Part shown: positions 26,201-32,425 of the stretch, piece after piece
Position numbering within the stretch: position 1 is the stretch's first letter
Layout of the letters: the number at the start of each line of letters is the position of its first letter
Assembly: GCF_004216535.1 (NCBI RefSeq)
Contig: NZ_SGWX01000001.1
Coordinates: 1,736,001 to 1,800,000, forward strand
Direction of reading: 5' to 3'
Length of the DNA stretch: 64,000 nt
From: Xylanimonas ulmi
GTDB taxonomy: Bacteria; Actinomycetota; Actinomycetes; Actinomycetales; Cellulomonadaceae
The notes under the pieces: generated by a model
What the model saw: the letters and a program-made list of their open reading frames with translations, nothing else
Database searches by the model: none
Told to the model about the DNA's origin: nothing
Translations under genes and position numbers: made by a program

Positions 26201-28138
26201 CTTGCGCCTGACCGGCAGGCGCGCGACGCCGAGGGGCTGTGGGATGTGCTGCGCCGCACGGGCCCCCACCCGCTTCCGGCGCTCGAGGCGCGCACACGCG
26301 CGCAGGCGCGCGGGCAGGTCGCCGACTGGCTCTCCGGGCTGGAAGGTGACCGGCGCGTCATCCGGGTGCGGTTCGCGGGCGCCGACCAGTGGGCCGTCGC
26401 GCAGGACGCGGGGCGCCTGCGAGACGCGCTGGGCGTCGCGCTACCGGTCGGCGTGCCCGAGGCCTACACCGAGCTGGTCCCCGACCCGCTGGGTGACCTG
26501 GTGCGCCGCCATGTGCGCACGCACGGCCCGGTGGCCGCGGCCGACGTCGCCGCTCGCTTCGGACTCGGCGTCGCCGTGGTGCTGCACGCCCTCGCCCGGC
26601 TGGAGGCGGCGGGCACGGTGGTGCGCGGCGCACTGCGACCGTCGTCGCTGGGCGGCACGGGCGACGAGTGGTGCGACCCCGACGTGCTGCGCACGCTGCG
26701 TCGCCGCTCGCTCGCGGCGCTGCGGGCCGAGGTCGAGCCCGTCGAGCCGCAGGCGCTGGGCGTGTTCCTGCCGCGCTGGCAGCAGGTCGGGTCCCGGGCG
26801 GCGGCGCGCGGGGCCGACGGCGTGCTGCGCGCCGTCGAGCAGCTCGCCGGCGCCGCCGTGCCCGCGAGCGCCCTGGAGACCCTCGTGCTGCCCACTCGGG
26901 TGCCCGACTACTCGCCCTCGCTGCTCGACGACCTCACGACGGCGGGCGAGGTGTTGTGGTGCGGCCACGCGCGGCTGCCCGGCTCGGGCGGCGGCGACGG
27001 CATGGTGTCGCTGCATCTCGCCGACGGCGCCCCGCTCACGCTGCGGCCACCCGACCCGGTCGAGGAGGGTGGCCCGCTCGACACCGACCTGCACCGCGCG
27101 GTGCTCGACCTGCTCACGGGCTCGGGCGGGTACTTCCTGCCGCGCCTGGCCGACCTCGCGGGCGCGTCGACCGGCGCGACGCTCGAGGCGCTGTGGGACC
27201 TGGTGTGGGCCGGGTGGGTCACCAACGACGGCCTCGGACCGCTGCGTGAGGCCGTCGGGGTGGGCGGGGGCGGCGCGCACCGGGCGCCGCGCGCCCCGGC
27301 CAGGGCCCGCCCGGTGCGCCACTCGCGCTTCGGCGCGCTCGGCCGCCCGGCCTCGGCGCTCTCGGCGGCCGCGACGGTGCGCTCGGGTGGAGGCCGGTGG
27401 GCGGCGCTGCCGACCGTCGAGCGCGACCCCACGCTGCGCGCGCACGCCCTGACGCAGGTGCTGCTGGAGCGTCACGGCGTGCTGACGCGCGCGGTCGCGC
27501 CGTCGGAGGGGGCCACGCGCGCGTTCCGGGACGTGTACCGGGTGCTGCGCGAGTTGGAGGAGCGCGGCGCGGTGCGGCGCGGGTACTTCGTCGAGGGGCT
27601 CGGCGGGTCGCAGTTCGCGTTGCCCGGGGCGGTCGACCAACTGCGTGTGGACGCCGCGGATCGGGTGCGCGCCCGGGAGGCCGACGACGAGGCGCCCGCC
27701 CGGCCCGGGCCGACGCCGCACAGCGCGCTCCTGCTCGCCGCGACCGATCCCGCCAACCCGTACGGCGCGGCGCTCGCGTGGCCGCCGGGCCCCGCGCCGC
27801 TCGACGGCGCGGGGGCGCACCGGCCCGGACGCAAGGCGGGCGCCGTGGTCGTGCTCGTCGACGGCGATCTCGTCCTGTACGTCGAGCGGGGCGGACGCAC
27901 GGTGCTGTCGTTCGCGCTGGACGGGCGCGCCGCGGCAGACCAGCCGGCGATCGCCGACGCCGCCGCGCGCGAGCTTGCCCGCGCGGCGCGGGCGGGATCG
28001 CTGGGCCGCCTCCTCGTCCAGCGGGTCGACGGCGTCGCGGCCCTCGCCGCCGCCCGCGAGCGCACTGCGGTGGCGGCCGCGCTGCTCGACGCGGGCTTCG
28101 CGGTGACGCCGCGCGGCCTGCGCGTCGCGGGCGGGTGA
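23216..28138 (+). CDS. lhr: ATP-dependent DNA helicase Lhr
   Basis: Giant superfamily 2 helicase, 1640 residues, a 3'-5' translocase that unwinds RNA:DNA and DNA duplexes in repair. The N-terminal helicase core shows Walker A VAPTGSGKT (about 44-52), VSPLKALAADVQRNL, the DEIH box (about 167-170), GLSATV and the C-terminal helicase motif LQRIGRAGHQ. A winged-helix region and the long Lhr C-terminal domain follow. The GTG start is leaderless. It overlaps or abuts nei2 (3 bases between stop and start). The same lhr-nei2 neighbourhood is found in Mycobacterium tuberculosis, supporting a shared role in damage repair. Confidence 0.95.
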   Translation: MATPLDGFGPATRAWFSGAFEGPTAAQAGAWDAIGQGRHTLVVAPTGSGKTLAAFLWAIDRLHHEPVPERARRCRVLYVSPLKALAADVQRNLRSPLTGIRQAAARAGAETPEVVVGMRTGDTPTSERRAFATRPPDVLVTTPESLFLVLTSQARAGLLGVETVILDEIHAVAGAKRGAHLALSLERLDALLVGAGAAPAQRVGLSATVRPVEEVAGFLAGHRSPDDGGRQVVVVQPPAAKEWDIDVVVPVPDLADLDAVADAAGAARDATQAGAGAALGALGAAAPPAPDLSGEATSPPRRASVWPHVEERVVDLVAAHRSTLVFTNSRRGAERLTSRMNELWAQRRGELIGDPAATWPAQAPGQSGTAAALPAGGDVLARAHHGSMSRVERTRTESELKEGRLPAVVATSSLELGIDMGAVDLVVQVGAPPSVASGLQRIGRAGHQVGAVSHGVVFPTHRGDLVPAAVVAQRMRDGEIEPLRVPSTPLDVLAQQVVAALATDDWDADELLATFRRAHPYAHLGAATWHAVLDMLAGRYPSEDFAELRARIVWDRATGRLSARPGALRLAATSGGTIPDRGLYGVFLASGDAADGAAGPGGAQRGGKRVGELDEEMVYESRVGDTFTLGSSTWRIEDITPDRVLVTPAPGLPGRLPFWKGDSQGRPVELGRAMGAFVRTTAALLSDDGATGRARLREAGLDAWAADNLAAYLTEQRAATGAVADDRTIVVERFRDELGDWRVVVHSPFGARVHAPWSLILAGRLRERYGLDVAAMHSDDGIVLRLPDADAGWDGGWDRAIEQGGPGVGDAPLVSAQDLLVDPDDVVRAVRDELGSSVLFAARFREAAARALLLPRRRPDRRQPLWQQRQRAAQLLQVAAQFPDFPITLEAARECLQDDFDVAALSALMGDIAAGRVRMVEVATQSPSPFAQSLLFGYTAQFLYDGDAPLAERRAAALSLDPDLLAELLGDQGATAIADLLDPAAVERTEAELQGLAPDRQARDAEGLWDVLRRTGPHPLPALEARTRAQARGQVADWLSGLEGDRRVIRVRFAGADQWAVAQDAGRLRDALGVALPVGVPEAYTELVPDPLGDLVRRHVRTHGPVAAADVAARFGLGVAVVLHALARLEAAGTVVRGALRPSSLGGTGDEWCDPDVLRTLRRRSLAALRAEVEPVEPQALGVFLPRWQQVGSRAAARGADGVLRAVEQLAGAAVPASALETLVLPTRVPDYSPSLLDDLTTAGEVLWCGHARLPGSGGGDGMVSLHLADGAPLTLRPPDPVEEGGPLDTDLHRAVLDLLTGSGGYFLPRLADLAGASTGATLEALWDLVWAGWVTNDGLGPLREAVGVGGGGAHRAPRAPARARPVRHSRFGALGRPASALSAAATVRSGGGRWAALPTVERDPTLRAHALTQVLLERHGVLTRAVAPSEGATRAFRDVYRVLRELEERGAVRRGYFVEGLGGSQFALPGAVDQLRVDAADRVRAREADDEAPARPGPTPHSALLLAATDPANPYGAALAWPPGPAPLDGAGAHRPGRKAGAVVVLVDGDLVLYVERGGRTVLSFALDGRAAADQPAIADAAARELARAARAGSLGRLLVQRVDGVAALAAARERTAVAAALLDAGFAVTPRGLRVAGG

Positions 28139-28141
28139 CCG

Positions 28142-29113
28142 GTGCCTGAGGGAGACGTGCTGCGGCTGACGGCCGAGCGGCTCGGCGCGGCGCTGGCCGG
28201 ATCGCCGCTGGTGCGCGCCGAGCTGCGCTGGCCGTCGCTCGCCGGCGCCGACCTCGTCGGCGCCACGCTGCGCGAGGCGGTCGCGTACGGCAAGCACCTG
28301 CTCCTCCGCTTCGACGACGCTCCTGCGCCCGCCGCGACCGACCCCGCCGTCGCTGACCCCACCGTCGCCGACCCCGCCGTCGCCGACCCCGCCGTCGCCG
28401 ACCCCGCCGTCGCCGACCCCGCTGTCACCGCCCGTCCGCGCGCAGCGCCCCTCCCCGACGCCGAGCCGCCATCGGGCCTGACTCTGCACGCACACCTGCG
28501 CATGGACGGCTCCTGGGACGTGCGCCGCACGGGCAGCCGAGAGGCGGCGGGACGCTCGGCCGCGGTGCGGGCCGTGCTCGCCACCGACACCTGGACGTGT
28601 CTCGGCTGGCGTCTGGGCATGCTCGATCTGGTGCGCACCCGCGACGAGGGCGCGCTCGTGGGCCACCTCGGCCCCGACGTGCTCTCCCCCGGCTTCGCGA
28701 CCGGGGACGGCGTCGTCATCGGCGCCCGGGGCCTGGCCGTCGAGCCGGGACGTGCCGTGTGCGCGGCGTTGCTCGACCAGCGCGCAGTCGCCGGGCTCGG
28801 GACGATCTGGATGGCCGAGACGCTGTTCGCCGAGCGTCTGTGGCCGTGGACCCGGGTGGGCGACCTCGACGAGGCGGGCCGGGTGCGGTTGCTGCGCACC
28901 GCCGCGCGCCTGATCGGCGGCAGCGTGACCGTCGGGCGCAGGTCGGGGTTGGGGGCCGTCGAGCGGCGCGTCCACGGTCGCCATCATCGGCCGTGCGCGC
29001 GCTGCGGCACGCCGATCGCACTGGGCTCGACGACGGGTCCCGAGGTCCGGCCGGACCAGGGGGCGTTCGAGCGCGTCGTGTACTGGTGCCCGTCCTGTCA
29101 GCGGCCGCGCTGA
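28142..29113 (+). CDS. nei2: Fpg/Nei family DNA glycosylase (Nei2 type)
   Basis: Base-excision glycosylase/AP lyase for oxidised bases. The 323-residue protein begins PEGDVLRLTAERL, giving the catalytic Pro2 and Glu3. The conserved lysine is in AYGKHLLLRF, the helix-two-turn-helix in VAGLGTIWMAETLFAERLWPW, and the C-terminal zinc finger has CARC and CPSC pairs. A disordered insertion at about residues 60-100 is made of six DPAVA-like pentapeptides, encoded by a 15-base tandem repeat; it falls in a loop before the HAHLRMDGSW strand. GTG 28142 is 3 bases after the lhr stop, so the two are coupled. Confidence 0.92.
   Translation: MPEGDVLRLTAERLGAALAGSPLVRAELRWPSLAGADLVGATLREAVAYGKHLLLRFDDAPAPAATDPAVADPTVADPAVADPAVADPAVADPAVTARPRAAPLPDAEPPSGLTLHAHLRMDGSWDVRRTGSREAAGRSAAVRAVLATDTWTCLGWRLGMLDLVRTRDEGALVGHLGPDVLSPGFATGDGVVIGARGLAVEPGRAVCAALLDQRAVAGLGTIWMAETLFAERLWPWTRVGDLDEAGRVRLLRTAARLIGGSVTVGRRSGLGAVERRVHGRHHRPCARCGTPIALGSTTGPEVRPDQGAFERVVYWCPSCQRPR
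28340..28429 (+). repeat. 15-bp coding tandem repeat inside nei2, 6 copies
   Basis: Six consecutive GACCCCGCCGTCGCC-like units. Four are identical and the outer ones carry one or two changes. They encode a Asp-Pro-Ala-Val-Ala repeat, and copy number could vary by slippage without shifting the frame. Confidence 0.9.
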
Positions 29114-29145
29114 CGGGCGCGTTGAGCCGTCGCGGGCGCGGACGG

Positions 29146-29170
29146 CGTGGTTTCGACGGGCTCAACCAGC
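29146..29170 (+). repeat. Single dispersed copy of the GGTTTCGACAGGCTCAACC repeat
   Basis: GTGGTTTCGACGGGCTCAACC, one base different from the 23052-23180 repeat core. It lies 33 bases after nei2 and before its terminator. Confidence 0.75.
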
Positions 29171-29192
29171 GGTGGGGCCCGGACAGCACGAC

Positions 29193-29220
29193 GGGCGGCC
29201 CCCGGTGGAAGGGGCCGCCC
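29193..29220. terminator. Hairpin terminator between nei2 and clgR
   Basis: A perfect 10-bp stem GGGCGGCCCC with an 8-nt loop between the converging nei2 and clgR genes. It could end transcription from both sides. The plus strand continues with a T/G-rich run and no clean U-tract. Confidence 0.65.
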
Positions 29221-29244
29221 GCGTGTGGTGTGTGTCTGTGGTGG

Positions 29245-29586
29245 TCAGCCGACCGGAGTCAGCTCGACGTCGGCACCACGGCGCCAGTCCCCGCCGCGGG
29301 CCAGCAGGCCCGCCACGAAGTCCGCCGGGATGGTGTCGGGAACGGCCACGCCCTCGGCGATCGCGATGCGGTCGCTGACCTCGCGCAGCACGAGCGACAT
29401 CGGCAGGTCGAGCGCCTCGCAGATCGAGGCCAGCAACTCCGACGACGCCTCCTTCTGACCCCGTTCGACCTCGCTCAAGTAGCCGAGCGAGACGCGGGCC
29501 GCGGACGACACCTCCCGTAGGGTGCGCCCCTGACGCTGCCGCGCGTCGCGCAGCACGTCACCGATCTCTCGTCGAAGTACGACCAT
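29245..29586 (-). CDS. clgR: XRE-family transcriptional regulator ClgR
   Basis: A 113-residue helix-turn-helix activator that in actinobacteria controls clp protease and stress genes and is itself degraded by Clp. The HTH lies at about residues 10-65 ([50 protein letters not shown]). The C-terminal tail ends in hydrophobic residues, a feature of Clp substrates, though here it is ELTPVG. ATG 29586 has an AGAGGGGG Shine-Dalgarno sequence. Position next to cinA and pgsA, as in mycobacteria, supports the name. Confidence 0.88.
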   Translation of the reverse strand: MVVLRREIGDVLRDARQRQGRTLREVSSAARVSLGYLSEVERGQKEASSELLASICEALDLPMSLVLREVSDRIAIAEGVAVPDTIPADFVAGLLARGGDWRRGADVELTPVG

Positions 29587-29859
29587 CTCGCGCCCCCTCT
29601 CGTCACCCGCCCGGTCCCCGTGACCGGAAGTCGCATTACCGTACCGTGTGCGTCCCGAGGTGGGCCTCGACTGGCGCATCCCGGGTCGACCTGTTGGCCT
29701 GGTACTGATCACGCCCTCTCCAACGCCGTCCCCCCGGCCCTTGTTCCCTGTCGCCCGGCCGCGAGACGCCCGTCACAGCGGGTATAGGTCGAACCTCCCA
29801 CGCACGCTCGCACTGCGCCAGCCCGGGGCGAGAATCGTGACACGGAGTTCACCCGCCCA

Positions 29860-30333
29860 TCACAGCGCCTCGATCGCGAGGGTCAGCACCCCGTCGGCCG
29901 CGCCGGCGCGGACGGCGGCCCTGTCTCCCGGCAGGTCAAGGCGGCGCACGAGCGAGCGCACCGGGGTCGCCACGGCGACGAAGGCGAGGCCGGGCGCCTT
30001 GCCGTCCTGGGGGTCGGGCCCGGCGACACCCGTGGTCGCAAGGCCGACGTCGGCCCGTGCCACGCGGCGCACGCCGTCGGCCATCGCCGCGGCCACGTCG
30101 GGGTCGACGGCGCCGCGCTCGGCCAGCAGTCCTGCGTCGACCCCGAGCAGTGACGCCTTGAGGTCGGTCGCGTAGGCGACGACGCCGCCGCGCAGCACGG
30201 CCGACGCGCCCGGGACGTCGACCAGACGCGCGACGACCAGTCCCCCGGTCAGGGACTCCGCGACGGCGAGCGTCCAACCCCGTGCGGCGACCCGCGCGAG
30301 CACGTCGGCCGCGTCTGGGACCTGCGGCCTCAC
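29860..30333 (-). CDS. cinA: CinA C-terminal domain protein, nicotinamide-nucleotide amidohydrolase type
   Basis: A 157-residue stand-alone PncC domain, which deamidates nicotinamide mononucleotide to nicotinate mononucleotide in NAD recycling. The motifs TLAVAESLTGGLVVARLVDVPGAS, GGVVAYATDLKASLLGV and ATTGVAGPDPQDGKAPGLAFVAV are all present. The N-terminal MoCF-like domain of full CinA is absent, as in most actinobacteria. GTG 30333 begins 7 bases after the pgsA stop, so it is cotranscribed with pgsA. The 273 bases between it and clgR contain -10-like sequences but no gene. Confidence 0.92.
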   Translation of the reverse strand: MRPQVPDAADVLARVAARGWTLAVAESLTGGLVVARLVDVPGASAVLRGGVVAYATDLKASLLGVDAGLLAERGAVDPDVAAAMADGVRRVARADVGLATTGVAGPDPQDGKAPGLAFVAVATPVRSLVRRLDLPGDRAAVRAGAADGVLTLAIEAL

Positions 30334-30340
30334 ACCACGC

Positions 30341-30952
30341 TCACGGCGTCGGCGCCGTGGTCTTGGAGGTCGGGTCGCGGCGGGCGTCGCGCCGCACACG
30401 CCAGCCGGCCACGGCGTAGTCCACACCGGTCACGACGGTCACGGCGATCGCGGCGGCGAGCACGACCCACGCGACCACACGCACGAAGCCAGGCAGGTGC
30501 TCCAGCGGCAGCAGGAAGAGGGTGATGGCGGCGACCTGCAACGCCGTCTTGAGCTTGCCGCCGCGCGAGGCGGGGATCACCACGTACCGCAGCAGGGACA
30601 TGCGCATCGCGGTGATGCCCAGCTCGCGCACGAGGACGACGACGGGCACCCACCAGGGCAGCTCGCCCAACGGGACCCACAGGAGGATCAGCGCCACACC
30701 CACGAGCGCCTTGTCGGCGATGGGGTCGAGCAGCTTGCCCAGGTCGGTGATCAGGTTCCGGCTGCGCGCCAGGTAGCCGTCGACGCGGTCGCTCGCGGCG
30801 GCGATCACGAAGATTCCGGTCGCCACCAGGCGCCACACGACGCTCTGGCCGTCCTGCGCGAGCAGCGCCCAGGCGAAGACCGGCACGAGCACGATGCGTG
30901 CCATCGTCACCAGATTGGCGGCGTTCCACGGGGAGGGGACTGCGTCGACCAC
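30341..30952 (-). CDS. pgsA: CDP-diacylglycerol--glycerol-3-phosphate 3-phosphatidyltransferase
   Basis: Membrane enzyme making phosphatidylglycerol phosphate, 203 residues with about four to five membrane helices. The CDP-alcohol phosphotransferase signature is complete in ASDRVDGYLARSRNLITDLG continuing to KLLDPIADK (D-x2-DG-x2-AR-x8-G-x3-D-x3-D). The C-terminal tail is basic. GTG 30952 is the start. In many actinobacteria this gene follows ftsK; here a CapA-like gene in the opposite direction lies between them. Confidence 0.93.
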   Translation of the reverse strand: MVDAVPSPWNAANLVTMARIVLVPVFAWALLAQDGQSVVWRLVATGIFVIAAASDRVDGYLARSRNLITDLGKLLDPIADKALVGVALILLWVPLGELPWWVPVVVLVRELGITAMRMSLLRYVVIPASRGGKLKTALQVAAITLFLLPLEHLPGFVRVVAWVVLAAAIAVTVVTGVDYAVAGWRVRRDARRDPTSKTTAPTP

Positions 30953-31077
30953 TCGCTCAGCGTAGTTGCTGCGCCGGCCCCCTCTGCACCCGCAGCGCCG
31001 TCGGGCGTGATCTGACCGGGCGAGATGGCCTAGCGTTCAACGATGCACCTCACGGCTTCGACGTCAGGCGGACCCCT

Positions 31078-32394
31078 GTGACACGGACGCGACGCGGCGC
31101 CCGGCGCCCGCGCTACGGACTGGCCGCAGGCCTGGTCGCGGGCGGTCTCGCGGCGGGCGCGCTCACCGGGGCGGTGACCGGCCACCTTCAGGCCGACCGC
31201 TCCGCCGACGCCGCGGGCGGCGCCCCAGGCGCCGCCGCGCCCACGGCTCCGGCCGCGCAGGAGCCGACGACGCCGCCCCCGCCGTCGCCCGAGCCGGCCG
31301 TCTTCACTCTGCTGGCTGGCGGCGACGTGCTGCTGCACGCGCCCGTGACCCGGTCGGCCACCCACGACGGCGTCCTGGACTACTCGGCCGTCCTGTCGGG
31401 GCTCGACGCGTGGGTGCAGGGCGCGGACCTGGCGCTGTGCCACTTCGAGACGCCCGTGGCGCCGCCCGGCCAGCAGGTGACCACCTACCCCGTCTTCGGC
31501 GTGCCCGCGCAGATCGTCACGGATCTGGCCGAGCAGGGCTGGGACGGCTGCTCGACGGCGTCGAACCACTCGGTCGACCGCGCCCTGCCCGGGCTCGTCG
31601 CGACGCTCGACGCGTTCGACGCCGCCGGGCTCGGCCACGCCGGCACGGCGCGCACCCAGGCCGAGGCCGACGCGCCGCAGCTGTACACGCTGGAGCGCGA
31701 GGGGCGCGCGCTGACGGTCGCGCACCTGTCGATCACCTACGGCCTCAATGGGCTGCCGATGCCCGCCGACGCCCCGTGGGCCGTCCACCTCATCGACGTC
31801 GAGGCCACGCTCGCCCAGGCGGCCGCGGCGCGCGGCGCGGGCGCCGACCTGGTCGTCGTCAGCCTGCATGACGGTGTCGAGTACCGCGCCGAGCCCACGC
31901 AGGATCAGATCGCGGTGTCTTCGGCCCTGGCCGACTCGGGCCTGATCGACCTCGTCATCGGGCATCACGCGCACGTGCCCCAACCGATCGTGCGGCTCGA
32001 CGGCGGGCCGGGCGGGGTGGGCATGTGGGTCGCCTACGGCCTCGGCAACATGGTGTCGAACCAGAGCGTCGACTGCTGCACCGCGGCGTCGTCGAACGGG
32101 GTGCTGATGACGGCCACGGTCGTCGCGCAGCCCGACGGACCGGCGCGTGTGACCGGCGTCGAGTGGACCGCGACGACCGTCGACCGCGCGGCCGGGCACC
32201 GCGTGCGCGTACTGGCCGAGGCCTTGGCGGACCCGGCCTCGGGCACGCTCTCCCCCGCCGAGCTCGCGGCACGGGACCAGCGCGTGCGCGACGTCGTCGG
32301 CGGCCAAGCGCCCGAGCGAACCACGCCGCCGGCGCCGACCGGGCCTGCGCCGGTGGTCGTGCGCCGCGCCGAGCAGCCGGCCCCGCCCGCCTGA
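31078..32394 (+). CDS. CapA family protein (poly-gamma-glutamate synthesis/metallophosphatase-like)
   Basis: A 438-residue secreted or membrane-anchored protein. An N-terminal signal anchor (RYGLAAGLVAGGLAAGALTGAVTG) and an Ala/Pro-rich linker lead to a CapA domain of the calcineurin-like fold: LLAGGDVLLHAPV, DLALCHFETPVAP, STASNHSVDRALPGLVATLDAF, VVVSLHDGVEYRAEPT and VIGHHAHVPQPI. Histidines and aspartates at these motifs would bind metal. GTG 31078 has AGGCGGA a few bases upstream and TAGCGT about 40 bases before it. The C-terminal ~70 residues are Pro/Ala-rich. Without capB or capC nearby, a role in poly-glutamate synthesis is unlikely; cell-envelope hydrolysis is a guess. Confidence 0.85.
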   Translation: MTRTRRGARRPRYGLAAGLVAGGLAAGALTGAVTGHLQADRSADAAGGAPGAAAPTAPAAQEPTTPPPPSPEPAVFTLLAGGDVLLHAPVTRSATHDGVLDYSAVLSGLDAWVQGADLALCHFETPVAPPGQQVTTYPVFGVPAQIVTDLAEQGWDGCSTASNHSVDRALPGLVATLDAFDAAGLGHAGTARTQAEADAPQLYTLEREGRALTVAHLSITYGLNGLPMPADAPWAVHLIDVEATLAQAAAARGAGADLVVVSLHDGVEYRAEPTQDQIAVSSALADSGLIDLVIGHHAHVPQPIVRLDGGPGGVGMWVAYGLGNMVSNQSVDCCTAASSNGVLMTATVVAQPDGPARVTGVEWTATTVDRAAGHRVRVLAEALADPASGTLSPAELAARDQRVRDVVGGQAPERTTPPAPTGPAPVVVRRAEQPAPPA

Positions 32395-32425
32395 GTCGAA
32401 CGCCTGAGCCGAACGCCGCCCGGCG

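Noticed and set aside
22766-26269. A 3.5 kb open frame antisense to lhr
   Set aside because: Arg/Gly/Ala-rich shadow of lhr's codon pattern. Only its last 78 codons (DUF3046) are a real gene.
31078-32394. Poly-gamma-glutamate capsule locus
   Set aside because: Only a CapA-like protein is present; the ligase and other cap genes are absent.
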